This document shows positions 50,446 through 58,127 of a DNA stretch of 64,000 nt, piece after piece. A model generated the notes under the pieces. The model did not search any database. It was not told the DNA's origin and was given only the letters and a program-made list of their open reading frames with translations. The position numbers and the translations under genes are program-made. Numbering within the stretch: position 1 is the stretch's first letter; the number at the start of each line of letters is the position of its first letter. The DNA is from CALBLZ01 sp041917855 (lineage in GTDB: Bacteria > Patescibacteriota > UBA1384 > CAILIB01), in assembly GCA_041917855.1 (NCBI GenBank), contig JAYRWT010000044.1, positions 38,835 to 102,834 of the forward strand, given 5' to 3'.

Positions 50446-51096
50446 ATGATCATCACCAAATACGAACAATCTGGGTTTGTCCTTAAGTCTGACAAAAAAC
50501 GCATCGCTGTTGATATTGGCACGTACACTCCAAAGGAAACAGTTGAGCGGCTTGCTCAGGTTTCAGCTGTAATCGTGAGTCACATCCATCAGGATCACTG
50601 GAACGAGGGGTATGCCCGTATGTTGGGCGGAAATATCTACACCGTCGCCCAGGTTGCAGAGGCCATCGAGAATCCAGAGGGGTTAACCGTTTATACTCAC
50701 AAAGTAGGCGACACCTTTCAAATTCCAGAGACACCGTTCACGGTTACAGTTTTGCCGTCAGATCATGGGCCCCATGTGTCTTCGCCAGTGGAAAACACTG
50801 CGCTCTTAATTAGTGACGGTGAATCTACAGTCTACTTTTTGGGGGATATGTTTGTGCCAGCTGCAGCAATCACTCAAGATTTTGACGTACTGATGATACC
50901 GGTTGGAAATAATAACTATACGTTTGGCCCAGAGGAAGCTGCCGCTTATATTAAAGCGCTAGGTTGGAATGGCGTTACAATTCCGGTGCACTATGACGGG
51001 AGACTTGATCCAAAAACCGCTGATGTATTTGCGAAGTTAGTAGAGGATGATTGCCTACTAACTAAGTTAGAAACTGGTCAAACGTTCGAGGTGTAA
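50446..51096 (+). CDS. Metallo-beta-lactamase-fold hydrolase (UlaG-like)
   Basis: A 216-residue protein with the metal motif SHIHQDHWNEG (HxHxDH), LPSDHGPH as a later His site, STVYFLGDMFVP (Asp ligand) and TIPVHYDGRL (final His). This is the small UlaG/L-ascorbate-lactonase-like branch; the substrate is unknown. TGG-TAGACT ends six bases before the ATG, so the mRNA is probably leaderless. tgt follows after two bases, so they form an operon. Confidence 0.88.
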   Translation: MIITKYEQSGFVLKSDKKRIAVDIGTYTPKETVERLAQVSAVIVSHIHQDHWNEGYARMLGGNIYTVAQVAEAIENPEGLTVYTHKVGDTFQIPETPFTVTVLPSDHGPHVSSPVENTALLISDGESTVYFLGDMFVPAAAITQDFDVLMIPVGNNNYTFGPEEAAAYIKALGWNGVTIPVHYDGRLDPKTADVFAKLVEDDCLLTKLETGQTFEV

Positions 51097-51098
51097 TA

Positions 51099-52340
51099 AT
51101 GTTCGAATTCTCTGTTGAAGCACGTGATGGAGCCGCGCGGGTTGGCTCACTGGTAACACCACATGGCAACGTTACAACTCCTTGTTTCATGCCGGTGGGG
51201 ACGCATGGCGCTGTAAAAGGCGTCTCTGCTCCGGAACTACTAGCCTTGGGCTCGCAAATTGTTTTGGGTAATACCTACCACCTGTACCTAAAGCCTGGGG
51301 ATGCGGTCATCCGCGACCTCGGTGGTCTGCACAAATTCACCACCTATTCAGGCCCAATGCTTACCGATAGCGGGGGGTTTCAGGCTTTCTCATTGGGTGA
51401 GAGGGGAATCGATGGTCACGAAAAACAGACTATGCGCTCAGTCACTGAAGATGGGGTAACCTTTAAATCTCATCACGACGGCTCCAAGCACCTATTTACA
51501 CCTGAGAAATCAATCACTATCCAGCATAATCTTGGTGCAGATATTATCATGGCCTTTGACCAGCCCGTGTACGGTATGTCTAATCCAGTAGAGGCCAAAG
51601 AAGCAATGCAGCGTAGTATGCGTTGGCTGGATAGATCTGTGCAGACCTGGAAAGAACTAGGTATGCGCACGGCGCAGGGAACTGACCAGGCGCTGTTTGG
51701 CATCGTGCAGGGAGGAGTGCACAAAGATTTACATACAGAATCGGCTCAAGCTGTAGTTGCGCACGACCTACCCGGTAATGCGATTGGGGGCTTAGCAGTA
51801 GGGGAAACTAAGCCAGATATGTGGAAGGCCACGGAATCCATTGTTGGTCTACTTCCGGATTCAAAACCCAGATACTTTATGGGGTTGGGTGAGCCGACAG
51901 ACTTGGTCCAAGCAACTCTGCGCGGTATTGATATATACGATTGCGTTGCACCCACCAGACTAGGTCGTCATGGAGTGATTTGGCAACTGACCGATAGGGA
52001 AGGGGAAATTGACTCAGATTTAGTAGCTGCTTTCTGGAGCGGAGATACTGATACGTTACTCAAAGCCGAGCCAAAAAGCCTATGCTCAGTACGCTGGAAT
52101 CTGACTAATGCCAAATTCCGGGAGGATCCCGCCCTGCTCCTTCCCTCAAATCAGTACGGGGAGGGGAGTCCTTTCCTGCCGCTTTCACGTGCCCTCCTCT
52201 ATCACTATGTCAAGTTTGATGAAATGCTCGGCTACCGAGTGTTAAGTATGCACAATATCGCGTTGCTTCATCGCATTACCGAGCATATGCGCAACGCTAT
52301 TCGCCTAGGCAGTCTTGACAGATTCGCCAATCTGTGGTAG
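51099..52340 (+). CDS. tgt: tRNA-guanine transglycosylase lacking the zinc cysteines
   Basis: A 413-residue TIM-barrel enzyme that exchanges guanine 34 in GUN tRNAs for a 7-deazaguanine base. It has TPCFMPVGTHGAVKGVSAPE, GNTYHLYLKPG, MLTDSGGFQAFSL (general acid/base Asp), LFGIVQGGVHKDLH, AIGGLAVGE and YDCVAPTRLGRHG (nucleophile Asp). The usual CxCxxC zinc motif after NAKFRED is replaced by a stretch with no cysteine (PALLLPSNQYGEGSPFLPLS). The partner His remains in SMHNIALLHRI. Activity may persist with a metal-free subdomain, or the protein may have a changed role. Confidence 0.9.
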   Translation: MFEFSVEARDGAARVGSLVTPHGNVTTPCFMPVGTHGAVKGVSAPELLALGSQIVLGNTYHLYLKPGDAVIRDLGGLHKFTTYSGPMLTDSGGFQAFSLGERGIDGHEKQTMRSVTEDGVTFKSHHDGSKHLFTPEKSITIQHNLGADIIMAFDQPVYGMSNPVEAKEAMQRSMRWLDRSVQTWKELGMRTAQGTDQALFGIVQGGVHKDLHTESAQAVVAHDLPGNAIGGLAVGETKPDMWKATESIVGLLPDSKPRYFMGLGEPTDLVQATLRGIDIYDCVAPTRLGRHGVIWQLTDREGEIDSDLVAAFWSGDTDTLLKAEPKSLCSVRWNLTNAKFREDPALLLPSNQYGEGSPFLPLSRALLYHYVKFDEMLGYRVLSMHNIALLHRITEHMRNAIRLGSLDRFANLW

Positions 52341-52343
52341 TAT
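52315..52343 (+). promoter_or_regulatory. Promoter of the 52402 gene, inside the end of tgt
   Basis: Perfect TTGACA (52315-52320), 17 bases, then TGG-TAGTAT (-10 at 52338-52343). The leader forms a CACTCC-GAT-GGGGTG hairpin and a CCGC-GTAA-GCGG tetraloop hairpin before GAGG and the ATG. Confidence 0.8.
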
Positions 52344-52401
52344 GCGGCGTCACTCCGATGGGGTGAACAAAACCGCGTAAGCGGGCGCAGAGGTCAATTG
52401 A

Positions 52402-53043
52402 ATGAAACGAGTTTTCGCCTTAGTGGCTCTAGCGGGCCTTATGACATTTGCCGTCGCACAGACTGACGGCCAGAATCGACTGCCGATTACCAGAGATGGT
52501 ATGGGTACACAAACAGGTCGGGGTCAGGATGAGGGTGGTTTCGACCGCCTACCAATCCAAAAGGACAAGGAAAATGGGTCGACTACTCAGTCAACTCAGA
52601 TGGTCCCAGTGGTACCAGATCCGCCAATTTCTAGTAAGCCAGCGGTGAACCCCTTTGGGGAGCATCCAGAGATTCAGAAAGAGGTTGGGGCGGGAGCGTC
52701 TGCTCCAACCACACGACCAAGGCAGATTGCTAGGAGACAACGCAATGTCTCAATGCCAGCACGTGAATCTTTCAGTGCGAGTGATCATGCCACGGGTTCA
52801 GGTAAGCCGAAAGCTTCTGCAGCCCCAGCCCGCATGGCTGGAGTCGTGGGAAAGCCCAAGGCTACACCCTCTCCCACAGCCATGGCTTACACACAGAACG
52901 CCAACAACGTTCTAGTGGCATTGCTCTTCTTCATACTGGCTATCGGCGTTGTCTTTCTACTGGTTTACACTAAGCAGAAAGCGACGCACGAAAGTTCTAG
53001 TCCGTTCCGCGCACAACCGCGTTGGAACCCCAAAAAGCGCTAG
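52402..53043 (+). CDS. Secreted, proline-rich protein with a C-terminal membrane anchor
   Basis: A 213-residue protein. The signal peptide is MKRVFALVALAGLMTFAVAQ. A long, probably disordered P/S/T/Q-rich part follows, with two similar short motifs (NRLPITRDGMG and DRLPIQKDKEN), then a membrane helix (VLVALLFFILAIGVVFLLVY) and a basic tail (RAQPRWNPKKR). It is a type I membrane surface protein of unknown role. There is no LPxTG. It has its own strong promoter, structured leader and terminator. Confidence 0.78.
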   Translation: MKRVFALVALAGLMTFAVAQTDGQNRLPITRDGMGTQTGRGQDEGGFDRLPIQKDKENGSTTQSTQMVPVVPDPPISSKPAVNPFGEHPEIQKEVGAGASAPTTRPRQIARRQRNVSMPARESFSASDHATGSGKPKASAAPARMAGVVGKPKATPSPTAMAYTQNANNVLVALLFFILAIGVVFLLVYTKQKATHESSSPFRAQPRWNPKKR

Positions 53044-53069
53044 ATCTTTCAATACCTCAGCGCAGCAAC

Positions 53070-53107
53070 CAGAGTCCTCGCCATTGCGGTAGGGACTCTG
53101 TTTTTTT
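53070..53107 (+). terminator. Terminator of the 52402 gene
   Basis: CAGAGTCC (53070-53077) pairs with GGACTCTG (53093-53100), followed by seven T residues (53101-53107). Confidence 0.9.
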
Positions 53108-53120
53108 GTGCGAACATTAG

Positions 53121-53150
53121 TTTACATCATATACAAATCAGAAGTACAAT
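53121..53150 (+). promoter_or_regulatory. Promoter of the 53175 gene cluster
   Basis: TTTACA (53121-53126), 18 bases, then TACAAT (53145-53150), about 24 bases before the ATG at 53175; no ribosome binding site is seen. Confidence 0.65.
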
Positions 53151-53174
53151 AAAGAAAAGCCATAACTATTTCTC

Positions 53175-53528
53175 ATGGATCAAGCTGCTGCTCCAGCTGG
53201 TACCCCCGCCAAAGTTCCATTCCTCGTGGACTTTGTCGATCGTCTATACAGTGAAAAGGACTTTGGGCAAGTAGACCCAATTATTTCACAGCAAATTAAA
53301 GAGGATCTATACGATGATGCTAAAGATGCCTTAGATACTGCACTAATTGAGGCTATCCCGAATGAGCTCCTAGATCAGTACGAGCAAATCCTAGATGCCG
53401 GTGATACTGACCAAGCAGTTCAGTTCATGCATCAGTACGTTCCTGGCTACGCAGAAGTTATTCAACAGTCACTGACACTATTCCGTCACGGCTACCTAAT
53501 GGAGGAGGCGTTAACCCCTGCCATCTAA
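53175..53528 (+). CDS. Small acidic helical protein, possibly DUF5663-like
   Basis: A 117-residue protein with no signal or membrane segment. It has VPFLVDFVDRLYSEKDFGQV, then helices with EDLYDDAKDALDTALIEAIP and NELLDQYEQILDAG, and a C-terminal FMHQYVPGYAEVIQQSLTLF. The LDxxxxxIP..LLDQYEQIL-type segment resembles a small conserved domain found in CPR proteins (DUF5663), which I recall but could not check. It heads the cluster with the 1388-residue protein 12 bases downstream. Confidence 0.65.
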   Translation: MDQAAAPAGTPAKVPFLVDFVDRLYSEKDFGQVDPIISQQIKEDLYDDAKDALDTALIEAIPNELLDQYEQILDAGDTDQAVQFMHQYVPGYAEVIQQSLTLFRHGYLMEEALTPAI

Positions 53529-53540
53529 CAACACGCCGAA

Positions 53541-56500
53541 ATGCCAGAACAATTTCCGAATTCGTTTACGATCACGACTGTTGATGTTAAGGACACGGTC
53601 GAGAAACAGATCGCTGATACTGCCGAATCACGCTTAACCCGCGAGCACTCCGAGCAGAAGGGCTTGAAGGGTATTGTTACGCGCATTAAGGATGGTCTAA
53701 CGCTCGAGTATCGCCGCCATAAGGAGCGTAACAAGGTTAAACAAGAGATGCTTGAGAGTGGTGACATACTTGCAGATAACCGTACTGCTGATGCCTCACG
53801 TACACAGCACGCAAAATCAGCAATTGTAGAGAGGTTTGCCGAAGACGCTTCAAAAGAAATGATCGAACAAGAGCGCGGAGAGCAACGCGAACTTTTGACA
53901 AATACAGAGTTCAACAATCAGCTCAAGGCTGAGATCATTGATTACGTTAACAAAGACTTTGGTTCGGCTGAAGAGGAAGATGAAGCACTGCGTCAAATGC
54001 AAGTTGAGCTCGTGGACGGTCTCTTTAAAGAAAAGTCGTCCGATGACCGTGCGCACCTTCTGAATTATGCAAGTAACCTTACAGATGTTGCTCGAGCTAT
54101 TCGTGGTCAGTTTCGTCACGAAGGTGCTGTTGCAAATGTAAAGGAGCTACAAAAAATAAATATTGATGTAATTCGTGGCGTGCAAAAACAGGCAGTGCGT
54201 ACTGAGCTGCAAGAGCGAAACTACGAACGTATATTAAGTAAGGCAAAAACCATACCGTTTTTGGGGCAGCTTTTAGAAACCTCCGTTGGTTTAATCAGCT
54301 ACTCCGCAATATACTACGGCGCAAAAAGTACTGTAACAGGCGCTAGTAAGGCTGCTTTAGGTCTATCCGGTCTAGCGGGTGGATTAATAGCGGGTAGTAC
54401 CCTCGCTGCTATTCGCGCGGGCCATGAGATGAAGATTAAGCGTGTAGACACCATGCGTCAGTTGGCGCAGGGTAAAGAAGTTGGCCCAGATTCACCAGAG
54501 CGTACCAAGTTTGCAGAGGTTTCCTACAACATGGTCAGAGCAAGTGACCTGGTAGATAATCTGTATACAAATATTGGTAAGGTTACGTTAGACGAAAACA
54601 GGCAGCCGGTTAAAGACGCTGCTTACGAGGCAGCAGTGAGCAACCTGATTGAGCTGCAGGCGCGCTTACGCTTAAGTCAGCAGCGAAAAATTGACTTAAT
54701 TGGCTACTCATCAGTTGAGAATGCTGAGCGTGAGAATACAAACCTCTTAAAGGTTCGTGCCTACGCTAAGAGCAAACTAGGCGCAGGTTTGGATAAAGCA
54801 ATGCTCGACGAAGCAGTTGCTGCGCGCATGACAGAACTGGTTGGCTCCAAGGATAAAGAGGGCACAATCGAGGCAAAAGACGCGCAGTTTGCCGGCATGC
54901 GTCGCAAACGCATGGCGCAGGCGGCAGGCTTTGCTGGCGTAGGGGCTGTTCTACTTGGCACGCTAGCACAAGAGGCACAAGCGCACTTCACCGATAAGCT
55001 AAACGGTCTTACCGAGCCAAATAACCCAGCTTCGGGTACACCTGATACAGCGCTTAACGGCTTACGGCACCTACTGGAGCGTGTTGTGGGTGTAAAACCA
55101 GCTACGCATGTAGATACGTTACCGGGTACAGGTGTTAAGCTCACACTTCCACAAGGGGTAGACGCTGTTTTGCAGCATAAGGGAGGTCCCAGTGATCCAA
55201 CTATCTTCTCTCTGCGTGGGCCGGATGGCACCATCATTGCTCAAAATCTACGTGTAGATGCTAGTGGCAAAATGGATGCAGCTTCATTAACTGCATTAAT
55301 TAAATCTGGCGGTTTTGACGTCCGTCACCTTAACCTTGCGCCTACTGGCGGTACTGGTGTGGGTCCGCAGACGAGTACCATCGAAGAAGCAATAATGCAC
55401 GGCAAGTCACAAGGAGCTGGCCCAATGGATCTTCACAGGTTTGCACGGCGCGGTTGGGCTGACAATAATACTCATAAATTTGACCATGCCGAGCTTGGTC
55501 AGTACCAAAAGGACGCTGGCGGCAATCTGATTCTGCAACAGAACCTGAACATGCGTAGTTTCCACGGTGGTGATCACTACCACCTTGCTTCTGCCGCTGC
55601 CAGTGGTCAAATGTCGGTGTTTATTAGTCCAGATCGCGCGCATAACCATTGGGGCTGGGAGTTTAAGCTGGATAAAACTGGCAACATTGTTATTCCAAAG
55701 GATCATCCAGCGCATGCACTCTTTACTGAAAATCCAAATGGCGGCGAGCCTGTTTTCCACGGTGGCTTTATTGAGATGGTCTATCACAAAGTACCGAATG
55801 GACACTCGCGCCTAGACGAGTATGTTTCTAAGGGCATGATGCAGGCTAGCCAACGTGGACCAGAAGGAATAGTTGTTTCAACGGTGGTTGGTAAGAATGA
55901 TGTGTCAACCATTACTTTCCCAGGGAGCAAAGCCCTTCATGGTTACGAGCTCATCCCTCCAGCAAATGTGCCAGAGTCTCTACCTCCAGCGCCTATCTTT
56001 ACACCACAAGCTGAGCGTCAATTGGAGAAAATGCGACCTGTAGTAGAAAGAATTCTACCGACAAAAGAAAAAAGCGGTGACGGAATGTCAGACCAGTCTT
56101 ACTATGGCTCCGCCGGTGGTGAAAGGCGCATGATCCAAAGCGTAAAACCATTAATGGGCCTTGAGCAGATGGCTGAGAAGTATCAGATAGAGACAAGGGA
56201 GCTTGAAGGAATGGTAAACCGCGCCCTTGATGACGATATAAACTATCACCGTGGCGAGAAGTTGCACGAGCAAGAATTCTACGATAATTCGCCAATTGTA
56301 AAAGGTATTGAGCAGGCCAACGAAATAGTAATCATCCTTAAGTCATCTATAGGTGATGCCTTGCTCACTGCTCCTATCATTGACGTCCTTCAGCGCTATC
56401 TTGCACTCACGAATCAGAGCAAGAGAGTGGTAGTCCAGACAAATCAAGTTGATTTATTTAAGCCTTACTCTGAAAAATACCCTCAATTAGAGGTAAAGAG

Positions 56501-57707
56501 TTACGAAGATGTGCCGATTCAGGATGGCCGCTACATTATCGATGGCCAGCCTGCACGAGGAAAAGGCGGCCTGTATGGCTCGTCGGATGGCCAAGATTCT
56601 GCTCCACTGGATCAACTTGATCGGTACTTACCAGTTGATCACTATTCTTGGACAGGCTTTGAGTACGATATTGAGGAATCTACTACACAAAACCCAAAGT
56701 GGTTACGCACTCCTGATCAAGAAGAACGACGCAGTCGGCTTCGTCGTTCAATCAGAACTATTCCAGGTATGATTGCTCGCAACTTCGAATTAATGCTCGG
56801 CATGAAGTTATACGGTGGATCACTGGCTGATGGAAGTAATCAGGAAGAGGCGCTCGTCAAGCAAAACTATCGCTTGCCTGAGTCTCAGAATGCCTCTCAG
56901 GAAAAACAAGAAATGCTCGCTACGTACGGCCTGGAGCGAAATAAGTATTTACTGCTTTCTATGGGGTCTGCAGTATTGCCTAAGATGTTTGAGCCACAGC
57001 AATGGGTGAGTGTTATCAAAGAGTTATTTGCTGGCAGTGTTATGCCTGAAGAAAAAGACGCAGCTGGTAATGTGGTCAAGCCAGAATCACGAGTAGAATA
57101 TGAAGGAAAGATTGCAGTTATCTGGCCAGAAACGCGATTTGATGCAACCTATGGCGATACAATTCGTCAGCAGCTAGAAAATGAACTGACAGATGAGCAA
57201 AAGAGTAGATTAGTTTGGATACGTAAATCTGACAACTCTCAGGAGAGTCTTACAAATTCAGCGTACCTGGCAGAGTCTGCCCAAATGACCCTTACACCAG
57301 ACACTGGACTTGGTCATGTGAGCGTAGCAGCAGGTGGTAAGGTTCTCATGCTATTCTCGGCGGGTAACCCCATGACTTGGCAAGTGCCAAACCAGCTAAG
57401 CGACAATTCAATGCGCTTTATGGCAACCGAATCCGCAGCTCGTCTTGAAATGGCGCGACGCGCGCGAGCACGAATGACAGAGAATGAATACCAGTCACTT
57501 TCTCCTGAAGAGCGAGACTTGCTTGATCGTGATCAAAGGACGACAATTTCAGCCGCTTGGGAGAGGCCTGATTCCTACTCTGCTGAGGATACATTCATTT
57601 CCAAGGCTGATGTATCAGGTAGTTACTCCAGCGAAAAACTACCGGTCTCACTTTCAGAACTTTCACCTGAAGCGGTTGCGCAGCGCGTTTTTCAGCTCGC
57701 ACGATAA
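53541..57707 (+). CDS. 1388-residue membrane protein with a C-terminal GT9-type glycosyltransferase domain
   Basis: The N-terminal 235 residues are charged and helical (RLTREHSEQKGLKGIVTRIK). Hydrophobic segments follow near residues 240-295 (LETSVGLISYSAIYYGAKST and SGLAGGLIAGSTLAAI) and 460-478 (AAGFAGVGAVLLGTLAQEAQ). Residues about 480-920 form a His/Gly-rich region (SFHGGDHYHLASAAAS, AHNHWGWEFKLDKTGN). From about 925 a GT9/heptosyltransferase-like domain appears: EIVIILKSSIGDALLTAPII, YLLLSMGSAVLPKMFEPQQW, and MTLTPDTGLGHVSVAAGGKV with LMLFSAGNP. GT9 enzymes move heptose or other sugars from nucleotide donors. The fusion is unusual. Its partner genes and the ATPases downstream suggest a cell-envelope or secretion role. 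Confidence 0.7.
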   Translation: MPEQFPNSFTITTVDVKDTVEKQIADTAESRLTREHSEQKGLKGIVTRIKDGLTLEYRRHKERNKVKQEMLESGDILADNRTADASRTQHAKSAIVERFAEDASKEMIEQERGEQRELLTNTEFNNQLKAEIIDYVNKDFGSAEEEDEALRQMQVELVDGLFKEKSSDDRAHLLNYASNLTDVARAIRGQFRHEGAVANVKELQKINIDVIRGVQKQAVRTELQERNYERILSKAKTIPFLGQLLETSVGLISYSAIYYGAKSTVTGASKAALGLSGLAGGLIAGSTLAAIRAGHEMKIKRVDTMRQLAQGKEVGPDSPERTKFAEVSYNMVRASDLVDNLYTNIGKVTLDENRQPVKDAAYEAAVSNLIELQARLRLSQQRKIDLIGYSSVENAERENTNLLKVRAYAKSKLGAGLDKAMLDEAVAARMTELVGSKDKEGTIEAKDAQFAGMRRKRMAQAAGFAGVGAVLLGTLAQEAQAHFTDKLNGLTEPNNPASGTPDTALNGLRHLLERVVGVKPATHVDTLPGTGVKLTLPQGVDAVLQHKGGPSDPTIFSLRGPDGTIIAQNLRVDASGKMDAASLTALIKSGGFDVRHLNLAPTGGTGVGPQTSTIEEAIMHGKSQGAGPMDLHRFARRGWADNNTHKFDHAELGQYQKDAGGNLILQQNLNMRSFHGGDHYHLASAAASGQMSVFISPDRAHNHWGWEFKLDKTGNIVIPKDHPAHALFTENPNGGEPVFHGGFIEMVYHKVPNGHSRLDEYVSKGMMQASQRGPEGIVVSTVVGKNDVSTITFPGSKALHGYELIPPANVPESLPPAPIFTPQAERQLEKMRPVVERILPTKEKSGDGMSDQSYYGSAGGERRMIQSVKPLMGLEQMAEKYQIETRELEGMVNRALDDDINYHRGEKLHEQEFYDNSPIVKGIEQANEIVIILKSSIGDALLTAPIIDVLQRYLALTNQSKRVVVQTNQVDLFKPYSEKYPQLEVKSYEDVPIQDGRYIIDGQPARGKGGLYGSSDGQDSAPLDQLDRYLPVDHYSWTGFEYDIEESTTQNPKWLRTPDQEERRSRLRRSIRTIPGMIARNFELMLGMKLYGGSLADGSNQEEALVKQNYRLPESQNASQEKQEMLATYGLERNKYLLLSMGSAVLPKMFEPQQWVSVIKELFAGSVMPEEKDAAGNVVKPESRVEYEGKIAVIWPETRFDATYGDTIRQQLENELTDEQKSRLVWIRKSDNSQESLTNSAYLAESAQMTLTPDTGLGHVSVAAGGKVLMLFSAGNPMTWQVPNQLSDNSMRFMATESAARLEMARRARARMTENEYQSLSPEERDLLDRDQRTTISAAWERPDSYSAEDTFISKADVSGSYSSEKLPVSLSELSPEAVAQRVFQLAR

Positions 57708-57716
57708 TTACGAGTA

Positions 57717-58094
57717 ATGTCTGAATATACAACTGCAGGTCCACAGCCTTCCGAAAACCCTCAAGTGGTAGTAGATACAGAAACACCCTACGAAGTTGCT
57801 CGTGTAGACATGGTAGAGAGTGGCACCCAAGAGCATCACGCCCCTCAACCTGTAATTTCTCTCCAAGCTGCTCAGCAGCCACAACCAGTCCAAACTATGG
57901 ATGAGGTTGCCGCAGTTAGTTCGGAGAACAGTGCGCCGCAATCAACACATGCAGCGCAAGTTCATCTTCAGGCACACTTTGGGCAGGTAGTAGAGCATGC
58001 CTTGCAGGAGATAGCTAGCAATCCCGAAGGTATCTCACACGACCTAGAGCATGAAGTTCTACAGGATCAGGGTTACTTTCAAAGTGCCGCTTAA
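57717..58094 (+). CDS. Probably disordered protein, 125 residues
   Basis: A Gln/Ala/Pro/Val-rich protein (PQPVISLQAAQQPQPVQTMD) with a better ordered C-terminus (HLQAHFGQVVEHALQEIASN, then HDLEHEVLQDQGYF). It may be a helical binding tail. No family is recognised. It follows the giant gene by nine bases. Confidence 0.6.
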   Translation: MSEYTTAGPQPSENPQVVVDTETPYEVARVDMVESGTQEHHAPQPVISLQAAQQPQPVQTMDEVAAVSSENSAPQSTHAAQVHLQAHFGQVVEHALQEIASNPEGISHDLEHEVLQDQGYFQSAA

Positions 58095-58114
58095 CGGCAT
58101 GCCCCTAAGCGGGG

Positions 58115-58120
58115 TACAAT
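58115..58120 (+). promoter_or_regulatory. -10 box of the first VirD4-like gene (leaderless)
   Basis: TACAAT ends seven bases before the ATG at 58128. TTAACG (58091-58096) at 18 bases could be the -35 box. Confidence 0.55.
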
Positions 58121-58127
58121 AAATCTG

